A DNA stretch of 13,168 nucleotides from CAYZJD01 sp964478455 (GTDB lineage: Bacteria > Acidobacteriota > Terriglobia > Bryobacterales > Bryobacteraceae): NCBI GenBank assembly GCA_964478455.1, contig CAYZJD010000094.1, positions 1-13,168 on the forward strand. The letters run 5' to 3'. Position 1 is the stretch's first letter, and each line of letters opens with the position of its first letter. The notes beneath the pieces are model-generated. The model was given only the letters and a program-made list of their open reading frames with translations. It was not told where the DNA came from and made no database searches. Of the stretch, positions 7,391 to 13,168 are shown one piece after another. The position numbers and the translations under genes were made by a program.

Positions 7391-7584
7391 CGGCGGAGTA
7401 CCCGCACCGCGTGGCGCCATTGCAGCCTCGGCCGGCGGGAAATGTCGGGGAACGCTCCGTCCATCCCGAGTCTCCGTCCAAGTCCCGCCCCGAGCGGTCG
7501 TAGGTTTCGCCCCCTACCGATGGGAAGACTTCCAGTAGCCCCGCCCGGGGGTGCATATGGAAGATTTCCGGTGGTATGTCGCCC
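7391..7584. other. intergenic remnant region between pilC fragment and receptor 3' end
   Basis: I recognise no gene here. Two near-identical short palindromes, GGAAGACTTCC (7523-7533) and GGAAGATTTCC (7559-7569), lie 36 bases apart. A GC hairpin CCCCG-CC-CGGGG (7539-7550) sits between them and could help stop transcription of the minus-strand receptor, but it has no U-tract. A GCCGGC at about 7431 lies at almost the same distance from the fragment ATG as the first T2SSF motif does in pilC, a faint hint of decayed homology. Confidence 0.4.
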
Positions 7585-10500
7585 TCAGAAGAGAAGCTTC
7601 AGCGCAAACTGAATCGTGCGCGGCCACTGCGAACTGGAGGTCACACGGCCGAAACTCGAGCTGGTCGGCGTGGTATTCGGGTTGCTGAACTGGGCGTGGT
7701 TCAGCGCGTTGATGAACTCCGAGCGAAACTGGAGACGCACACGCTCGGTAAAGCTGGTGTTCTTCACGATCGAGAGGTCCCAGTTGTTCAAGCCGTCCCC
7801 GCGCACCCCGGAGAAGCGGGTGGAGAAGGTACGGATGTTGGAGCCAAGCTGTCTGGCGGAAGCCCGCTCGAAGCCCGCGTCGATGTTAAACCAGCGGTAA
7901 ATGGTGCGCTGGTTCTTAGGAAGCGGGATGTTGTGGAGGTCGCCGGTGAAGATGGCGTTGCCGAAACCCAGCGGTGCGCCCGACTGGCCCTGGAAGATGG
8001 CCTGTGCCTGCCAGCCCTCGATGATCTTGTTGAGGACCGGGTTGACGGAGGCCGCGAATCTCCGTCCCTTGCCGAGCGGCAATTCCCACAGGCCGCTGAT
8101 CACGATGCGGTGCGTGCGGTCCTGATCTGAGACGACGCGCTCCGGGATGGGGTCGGTGTCGTTCAGGAAGCCGGTGGCCTCGAGCAGCTTGGCCCAGGTC
8201 CAGGCGACGTTCACCGTGTAGCCGGCGGAGAGGCGCTTCTCGAAACGGGTCTGCAACGAGGCGTACCGCGAGTAACCTTCATTGGTGTCACGGCTGATGC
8301 TGGTGAACTGGGGATAGGGACGCAGCAACTGCGAGCGGCTGACGTTCGATCCCGAGAGGCTCGTCCCGGGCAGCATCGGATAGAAGGGGTTCCGCACCTG
8401 CGCGCTGAGGAAGTCGATGGTGGCCTGGTCGCGCACGGGAGACGTGCTGTAATACTGCCGCGGCACGGGGTCGAGCTGCCGGCTGACGCGGAGATCAGAG
8501 CCGTGATTTCCCACATAGGCGACCTCGATGACCGCCTGGTGGGGCAACTGGCGCTGCACCCCGATCTGCCATCGCTCCATGTACGGGTTGGTCAGACTCG
8601 GATTGAAGAAGCTGATGCTCTGGCCAGCATTCGTCATGATGCCGAGGCCCGCGCCGACCGGCCGGTCAAAGCCGTTCGGGAAGGGATTGGTCAGGTTGGC
8701 GATGAAGGTCAAGCCGTTGTCCTGCGAGGCGACGAAACTAGTGCTCCTGCTGAACCCGGTCTGGTTTACCTGCCGGCGAAGGATGCCCAACTGGTCAAAG
8801 AAGAGGCCCACTCCGCCGCGGACCACGGTCTTGGGGTCGATGGCATAGGCGAACCCGACGCGCGGCACGAAGTTGTTCCTGTCGCTCGACCACAGCCCGC
8901 GCGGGTTGCCGCCCACGCCCGCGAAAGTAAGGCCACCCACAACGCGGAACTGGTCTGCCGGGATCTGCGGGATGGGATTGCTGGCGTAGTTGGCCCGGGC
9001 TTGAGTCTGAAGCGGGCTAGGGGTAGTGTTGTCGAAGCCCAGCACGCTTCGGTTGTAGCGCTCGGTGGTGGGGAATTCCAGTTCGTAGCGCAGGCCCAGA
9101 TTAAGCGTCAGCTTAGAAGTGAGCTTCCAGTCGTCCTGAAGGTAAGCCGACCATATCCGCGACTGCTCGGCATAGTTGCCGTTCACGTCGATGGAGCCGC
9201 TGCCCGGCAAGCCGAGCAGCAACGCGGCAAATCCCTGGCCCAAGGGCGCGCCCGGCGAGTTGTCCATCGGACCGCCCACCCAGCCCCCCGAGCCGAACGA
9301 GAAATTGCCCGAAGCTTGGCCGAAGTCGAAGTTGTTTTCACGGTACACGCGGAATCCCGTGCCGAACCGCAGCGTGTGACTGCGGACCATGCGGGTGAAG
9401 TTCGCCGCCAGGTCGTGAGTGTCATCGTAGCGGAAGCTGTAAGTGTGCGGCGACATGACGGCTGTTTCCACGTTCACCCGCGGGAACTTCATCCCCCGGG
9501 GGTCGATCGAGGTGACCTGGCTTTGGAAAACCTGCGAGAACCCCAGCGAGACCAGGTCGGTTTGCCTGGTAATGGGGTCGTCGCCCTGTAGGAACCGCGT
9601 GTAGCTGTAACGCACGTTCATCAGGAACGAGGGACTAAAGACGTAGACGTCATCCACGTTGAGGCCCTTGTTGTCCCGGTAGAAGAGCGAACCAGCGGCG
9701 ATGTTACTGAAACGACGCTCATAGTCTTGAATGCGATGGTTCAGGTTCCCCCGCACGAAGAAACGCTGCTTGTCGCTGATGTTGTGATCGACCCGGAAGA
9801 AGTGTGAGTAGAAGGTATCGGTTTCCGGCCCGGGCCAGTACCAGTTATCGCTGCCGTCGGCGCTGCCGGCCTGGTTTGGCATCGGCAGGAAGCTTATGAT
9901 CTTCTGTCCGGTGCCGTTGAAGCGGCTGGAGGGAATGAGGTTGCCGGCGAACGGCTGGCGGCTGAAACGCCCACTCGCTGCCGGGGCGATGGTGGACGGG
10001 TCGTAGATCTGGTACTGCGAGCCGATCTTCAGCAGGTCAGAGAAGTCGCCTTGCCGCTCCTTGGACGTCGGCATTGCGAACGAGTAGGGCGTTTCAATGG
10101 CCGCGTCGTGAATGCCTTCATAACCGTAAGTCCAGAAGGTGCGGTCGCGCCCGTCGTAGAGCTTCCCCAGCCACAGCGGCCCGCTTACGGTGGCGCCCCA
10201 GCGGTTCAGCTTGACTGGCGACTTGGGCAGCTTGCTTAGATTGTTGAAGAAGGCGTTCGCATTGAGCGCAGTGTTCTGTAGGAATTCGTATGCCGCGCCG
10301 TGCAGCGTATTGGTGCCCGATTTCAGGCTCACGTTCACTACCGCCGCCGGCGTGTAGCCCATGCTGGCGTCGAACGTGGCGGTCTGGATCTTGAACTCCT
10401 GCACCGCCTCGGTCGGAGGAATGTAGGCCACATTGCCCCGCTGCGTATTGGGCGCTCCATCTATTGTGAACTCGTTGGTGCCGGTGCGGGCGCCGTCCGC

Positions 10501-11055
10501 CGACAGGCTGGAGGGCGAGCTGTTATCGAAGGGCCGCGACCACCCGCCGGTCGAAAGGTTCATTACGCCGGGCGCCAGATAGGACAACATGATGGGGTTG
10601 CCGTCCTTGAGCGGCAGTTCGGAGATGCGACGGTTGTCGATCACCTGGCCCAGGGAAGCGCTGGATGATTCGACCAGCGGCGCCGTGCCGACGACCACGA
10701 TGCGCTCGCTCGCCTGGCCGACCTGAAGGACGATGTTCAGAGTGGCCTTGTCCGCCACCCGGAGAATGATGCCCTCCTGCACGAAATCGCGGAACCCCGC
10801 CATTTGAGCCGAGACGTTATAGGTGCCGGGGATGAGGAACGCCAGCACGTAGTCGCCGCTCTCGTTGGTGCTGGCGGTGGCGGCGACGTTGGTGGCGGTG
10901 TTGACGGCCTTGACGGTCGCCCCGACCACCACAGCCCCGGACTGGTCCGTGACCCGCCCCAGGATCTGCCCGCGGGTCTCCTGCGCGTCCGCCCGTACAG
11001 TTGGCAGCAGGAGCAGAAGGGAGGCTAAATACAATGGGGAATCGAAGCATTTCAT
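7585..11055 (-). CDS. second TonB-dependent-receptor-like outer-membrane protein
   Basis: The product has 1156 residues. Residues 1-24 form a signal peptide (LYLASLLLLLPTV, cut near ADA/Q). Residues 27-115 are a carboxypeptidase-regulatory-like domain (GQILGRVTDQSGAVVVGA). ERIVVVG at 117-123 is TonB-box-like. A plug region follows at about 135-250 (ISELPLKDGNP, then EFTIDGAPNTQ and VQEFKIQTATFDASMGY). The barrel ends EFINALNHAQF and a terminal Phe (FALKLLF). It shares family and layout with the receptor at 716-3889 but is clearly diverged (different plug details, no Cys pair), so it is not a recent duplicate. It should import an unknown large ligand across the outer membrane. It is transcribed against all its neighbours, diverging from pilC, and lies between the pilC fragment and intact pilC. 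The Shine-Dalgarno site is weak (GGGG about 11 bases upstream). Confidence 0.93.
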   Translation of the reverse strand: MKCFDSPLYLASLLLLLPTVRADAQETRGQILGRVTDQSGAVVVGATVKAVNTATNVAATASTNESGDYVLAFLIPGTYNVSAQMAGFRDFVQEGIILRVADKATLNIVLQVGQASERIVVVGTAPLVESSSASLGQVIDNRRISELPLKDGNPIMLSYLAPGVMNLSTGGWSRPFDNSSPSSLSADGARTGTNEFTIDGAPNTQRGNVAYIPPTEAVQEFKIQTATFDASMGYTPAAVVNVSLKSGTNTLHGAAYEFLQNTALNANAFFNNLSKLPKSPVKLNRWGATVSGPLWLGKLYDGRDRTFWTYGYEGIHDAAIETPYSFAMPTSKERQGDFSDLLKIGSQYQIYDPSTIAPAASGRFSRQPFAGNLIPSSRFNGTGQKIISFLPMPNQAGSADGSDNWYWPGPETDTFYSHFFRVDHNISDKQRFFVRGNLNHRIQDYERRFSNIAAGSLFYRDNKGLNVDDVYVFSPSFLMNVRYSYTRFLQGDDPITRQTDLVSLGFSQVFQSQVTSIDPRGMKFPRVNVETAVMSPHTYSFRYDDTHDLAANFTRMVRSHTLRFGTGFRVYRENNFDFGQASGNFSFGSGGWVGGPMDNSPGAPLGQGFAALLLGLPGSGSIDVNGNYAEQSRIWSAYLQDDWKLTSKLTLNLGLRYELEFPTTERYNRSVLGFDNTTPSPLQTQARANYASNPIPQIPADQFRVVGGLTFAGVGGNPRGLWSSDRNNFVPRVGFAYAIDPKTVVRGGVGLFFDQLGILRRQVNQTGFSRSTSFVASQDNGLTFIANLTNPFPNGFDRPVGAGLGIMTNAGQSISFFNPSLTNPYMERWQIGVQRQLPHQAVIEVAYVGNHGSDLRVSRQLDPVPRQYYSTSPVRDQATIDFLSAQVRNPFYPMLPGTSLSGSNVSRSQLLRPYPQFTSISRDTNEGYSRYASLQTRFEKRLSAGYTVNVAWTWAKLLEATGFLNDTDPIPERVVSDQDRTHRIVISGLWELPLGKGRRFAASVNPVLNKIIEGWQAQAIFQGQSGAPLGFGNAIFTGDLHNIPLPKNQRTIYRWFNIDAGFERASARQLGSNIRTFSTRFSGVRGDGLNNWDLSIVKNTSFTERVRLQFRSEFINALNHAQFSNPNTTPTSSSFGRVTSSSQWPRTIQFALKLLF

Positions 11056-11107
11056 TTCAAGCTACCCCAGAGCCCGGATTCCGATTTTGGCTTCCTACCC
11101 GGCTTCC

Positions 11108-11113
11108 AGTATA
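11108..11113 (-). promoter_or_regulatory. possible -10 box (TATACT) of the second receptor gene
   Basis: Read on the minus strand, TATACT matches five of six bases of the -10 consensus and sits 52 bases before the ATG at 11055. No good -35 is seen at 16-18 bases. Confidence 0.3.
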
Positions 11114-11278
11114 CACCTGACTGTCCCTGTTGGAGCCACCTTTTAATCCCGAGCCACTCGGGCGCCCCACCAGAATGGCAGCCGTACTTCGTCCGGTCAT
11201 GGGGGTAGTCGCCGACGCGGGGCCGCAGTTGCTGGCGCAGCGGCCGGGGCTTCTGGCATCAGCGGGACAGGACTCCGA

Positions 11279-11369
11279 AAAAGGCCTCCACGCCTGGGGG
11301 ATGGGGAGCGTCTGTAATTTTGTGAAGCGGCTCGCTGGAGGAGTGTCTCAGGCGGCCTGGGGTCCAGGC
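11279..11369 (+). repeat. dispersed repeat copy 2 with terminal stem-loop (upstream of pilC)
   Basis: The core at 11306-11336 matches 6420-6450 at 27 of 31 bases in the same orientation. TCCACG occurs at the same distance (14 bases before AGCGTCTG) in both copies. A stem GCCTGG-GGT-CCAGGC (11355-11369), extendable by GGCG/CGCC with one bulge, follows the core at a spacing near that of copy 1 (49 versus 57 bases from core start). Here the repeat is non-coding and ends 29 bases before the pilC ATG. Confidence 0.6.
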
Positions 11370-11398
11370 GCGCCGAGCCAGCGGCAACGAGTGAGCCT

Positions 11399-12607
11399 AT
11401 GGCGGAATGGGTCCTGAAGGTTGCGGACGCGCGCGGGGAGATCCACCAGCACACGGTGGAGGCCGAAACCGAGCAGGAGCTGCGTGATCGCTATGCCCAG
11501 CAGGGGTACCTGGTCTATTCGGTCCGCCGACGGGGCGGCCTCGCAGCCCTGCCGGCTTTGCCCCGGCGGCGCCGCCGACTGAACCTGGAGCGTTTCCTGG
11601 TCTTCAACCAGCAGTTCGTGACCCTGGTCAAGGCCGGCCTGCCCATCCTGAAGGGCCTGGAACTGCTGGCCGACCGGCTGACCGACCCGCGCCTGGGCCA
11701 GCACGTCCGCGCCGTGCGCGATGACGTGCGCAACGGCGCCCTGCTCTCGGAAGCCTTCCGGCGCCAGGCCGTCTTTCCCCCCATCTATGTGACCTCGATC
11801 CTGGCGGGCGAGAAGAGCGGCAGCCTGGCCGAGGTGCTGGACCGCTACATCGCCTACCAGAGACTGGCGCTGGCGGTGCGCAAGAAGCTGCTGCTGTCGC
11901 TGATCTACCCCGCGCTGCTGGTGACGCTGGTCATCGGGCTACTGGTCTTTCTGGTCACTTACGTGGTGCCCAGCTTCGCCGAATTGTACAAGAGCCTCTC
12001 GGCCGAACTCCCGCGAATCACCCTGATCCTGATCGCGGTGGGCACTACGGCGCGCAACTACGTACTGGGCGGGGTGGCGGCGCTGGCGGCGGCCGCGGTG
12101 GCTTTCCGGCTGTGGTCGCGCGGCGAGGCGGCGTCGGAAAAAGTGGACCGCTTGAAGCTGCGCGTCCCCTTGTTCGGGGAAATCTGGATCAAGTACCAGG
12201 TGGCGCAGTTCGCCCGCATCCTGAGCACCCTGCTGGTGGGCGGCATCCCCCTGGTGCAGGCCCTGGAGACGGCCTCCGAATCGATCGGCTCCGGGCTGCT
12301 CCGCAAGGCGCTGGGAAGGACCCAGCGGCAGGTCAGGGAGGGGCAGTCGCTCTCTTCGGGGCTGACCGCCACGGGCATTGTCCCCAGCCTGGCCATCGAC
12401 ATGATTGAGGTGGGCGAGTCCACCGGCGCCCTTCCTTCCATGCTGGCCAGCGTGGCCGAGTTTTATGAGGACGACGTGAACACGCGCCTGACCGCGGCGC
12501 TCTCGCTGATCGAGCCGTCCATCATGATCTTCATGGGCGCGTTTGTCGCCTTCGTGCTGGTGGCATTGTATCTGCCCATCTTTTCGCTGGCAGAAACGTT
12601 GAGGTGA
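11399..12607 (+). CDS. pilC: PilC/GspF-type inner-membrane platform protein
   Basis: The product has 402 residues, normal for PilC. This protein anchors the assembly ATPases at the inner membrane and helps move pilin subunits into or out of the fibre. An N-terminal soluble region (1-60) ends in a basic run at 55-59. A first T2SSF domain (about 65-190) holds FVTLVKAGLPI and SILAGEKSGSL. Membrane segments lie at about 164-193, 221-239 and 374-396. A second T2SSF domain (about 270-393) holds FARILSTLLVGGIPL and MIEVGESTGALPSML. The paired G-E-x-S/T-G motifs are characteristic. The ATG 11399 start is supported by homology with the fragment at 7196, which begins identically; the ribosome site is weak (GTGAG a few bases upstream). 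The ATPase gene follows after 136 bases, so both belong to one type IV pilus or type II secretion machine. A GspF role cannot be excluded. Confidence 0.93.
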   Translation: MAEWVLKVADARGEIHQHTVEAETEQELRDRYAQQGYLVYSVRRRGGLAALPALPRRRRRLNLERFLVFNQQFVTLVKAGLPILKGLELLADRLTDPRLGQHVRAVRDDVRNGALLSEAFRRQAVFPPIYVTSILAGEKSGSLAEVLDRYIAYQRLALAVRKKLLLSLIYPALLVTLVIGLLVFLVTYVVPSFAELYKSLSAELPRITLILIAVGTTARNYVLGGVAALAAAAVAFRLWSRGEAASEKVDRLKLRVPLFGEIWIKYQVAQFARILSTLLVGGIPLVQALETASESIGSGLLRKALGRTQRQVREGQSLSSGLTATGIVPSLAIDMIEVGESTGALPSMLASVAEFYEDDVNTRLTAALSLIEPSIMIFMGAFVAFVLVALYLPIFSLAETLR

Positions 12608-12610
12608 GGA

Positions 12611-12718
12611 ATGGTTGGTGGTGAGTGGTCAGTGGTTAATGGTTGGTGGTTAGTGGTGGGTGGTTGGTGGTCGTTACCTGCCGTCAACTTCCAACTACCA
12701 ACCACCAACCACCAACCT
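12611..12718. repeat. GGT/ACC-rich low-complexity inverted repeat between pilC and pilB
   Basis: The left arm (12611-12671) is a run of variants of GGTTGGTGGT and TAGTGGT. The right arm (12685-12718) is the complementary CCAACCACCAACC type. For example, 12641-12660 pairs with 12691-12710 at 17 of 20 positions, leaving a 30-base loop. Several registers can pair because the units repeat. Such G/T-strand runs are common between genes in acidobacterial genomes as I know them. It may form a large RNA hairpin that tunes expression of the downstream ATPase relative to pilC. Confidence 0.7.
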
Positions 12719-12734
12719 CCTGCCGACCCGCTGT

Positions 12735-12741
12735 GAGGTGA
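12735..12741 (+). promoter_or_regulatory. ribosome binding site of the assembly ATPase
   Basis: GAGGTGA, with the GAGG core ending 5 bases before ATG 12744, supports this start. It lies just outside the low-complexity hairpin. Confidence 0.6.
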
Positions 12742-12743
12742 GT

Positions 12744-13168
12744 ATGGCATCTGATCGAGTCCGACCGCCCGATCCGGCCGAAGAGGCCGCGCAGGCCCGC
12801 CTGCTGGCGGAGCGGTACCGTTGCGAGTTCGTGGACCTCAAGGAAGCTCGCATTGACCACGAGCTGTTCCGCTCCATCCCCGTGGACCTGATGTTCCGCT
12901 ACAACTTCGTGCCGCTTAAGTCCGCCAATGGCACCCTCGAAATCGCCCTGGCCGACCCGCGCAACCTGAACCTCATCGACGAACTGTCGATCCTGCTTCA
13001 GAAGAAGCTGCGGGTGAAGGTGGCCGCGCTGTCGCAAATCGCGGACCTGCTCAAGAAGACCGAGCAGAGCCAGCGGGTGCTAGAAGAGGTCACCGAGGGC
13101 TTCACCCTGGACGTGGTGGCCGAGGAGGAGGGGCAGGAGGAGACGCTCTCGATCGACCGGCTGACCGC
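12744..13168 (+). CDS. pilB: GspE/PilB-type assembly ATPase, N-terminal part (3' end outside window)
   Basis: The first 141 codons are visible and remain open to the window end. They match the N-terminal domain of type II secretion/type IV pilus ATPases (GspE-N/MshEN). An early helix (AQARLLAERYRCEFVDL) is followed by LFRSIPVDLMFRYNFVPL, then LEIALADPRNLNLIDEL and a strand KLRVKVAALSQI before an acidic linker (EEEGQEE). This order (IP, then FVPL, then ADP-N) is typical. The Walker A and B motifs would lie downstream, so ATPase activity is inferred from family. PilB powers fibre extension from the cytoplasm, pressing on PilC, which is encoded just upstream. It could equally be named gspE; pilB is chosen from the pilC neighbour. 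Confidence 0.85.
   Translation, partial: MASDRVRPPDPAEEAAQARLLAERYRCEFVDLKEARIDHELFRSIPVDLMFRYNFVPLKSANGTLEIALADPRNLNLIDELSILLQKKLRVKVAALSQIADLLKKTEQSQRVLEEVTEGFTLDVVAEEEGQEETLSIDRLT

Larger units (their letters stand above)
11056..11398. other. divergent intergenic region between receptor 2 and pilC
   Basis: These 343 bases hold the candidate promoter of the minus-strand receptor near 11108 and repeat copy 2 at 11279-11369. A 95-codon frame covering 11130-11417 is open but has no family signature and overlaps the pilC start out of frame, so it is not called. No clear forward promoter for pilC is visible; TTTAAT at about 11140 lacks a matching -35. Confidence 0.5.

Noticed and set aside
7539..7551. 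Rho-independent terminator for the minus-strand receptor
   Set aside because: There is a short GC stem, but the loop is very small and no U-tract follows on the minus strand.
7125..7556. 143-codon minus-strand frame across the pilC fragment
   Set aside because: It runs through the palindromic element and antisense to the pilC homology, with low-complexity Arg/Pro/Gly/Ser content.
8503..9591. 362-codon plus-strand frame
   Set aside because: It is antisense to the second receptor gene and has no recognisable family; a shadow of high third-position GC.
11130..11417. 95-codon plus-strand frame before pilC
   Set aside because: It overlaps the pilC start in another frame and covers the dispersed repeat; no domain or ribosome site.
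12611..12718. CRISPR array
   Set aside because: The short GGT-type units are contiguous and degenerate, with no spacers of regular length and no cas gene.

Overview
The window looks like a GC-rich chromosomal segment from an acidobacterium, most likely of the Bryobacterales/Solibacter group. The basis is two very long outer-membrane receptors with an N-terminal carboxypeptidase-regulatory-like domain (a family heavily expanded in Acidobacteria), a Tat-exported metallo-beta-lactamase/ThuA protein, an NHL beta-propeller, and a GGTTGGTGGT-type low-complexity inverted repeat. This is inference from gene content; there is no rRNA or other marker. I see no tRNA, rRNA, CRISPR array or intact transposase.

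Layout. Positions 1-638 hold the 3' end of an MBL-fold hydrolase with a C-terminal beta-sandwich tail. Next comes a same-strand run that may be one operon: a TonB-dependent-receptor-like protein (716-3889), a two-domain MBL + ThuA protein 7 bases later (3897-5414), and a secreted six-bladed NHL propeller (5448-6368). These read as an envelope module: an outer-membrane uptake channel plus exported enzymes or binding proteins, substrate unknown. A LolA-like lipoprotein carrier follows (about 6439-7083). Its signal peptide lies inside a repeat that recurs upstream of pilC.

From 7084 to 7584 the DNA is rearranged. A roughly 100-bp palindromic, MITE-like element starts right after the lolA stop. 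It is followed by a 64-codon truncated copy of the N-terminus of PilC, with its own start codon and a Shine-Dalgarno-like site, and then about 190 bases with no recognisable gene. A second large receptor (7585-11055, minus strand) separates this fragment from the intact pilC.

From 11056 to the end: a 343-base divergent intergenic region carries the second repeat copy. Then come pilC (11399-12607, inner-membrane platform of a type IV pilus/type II secretion machine), a GGT/ACC-rich inverted repeat, and the start of a GspE/PilB-type assembly ATPase (12744 to the window edge).

No wholly new system can be claimed. The most notable points are the truncated pilC duplicate on the far side of a reversed receptor gene, the repeat that supplies the lolA signal peptide, the palindromic element, and the MBL-ThuA fusion placed directly behind a receptor.
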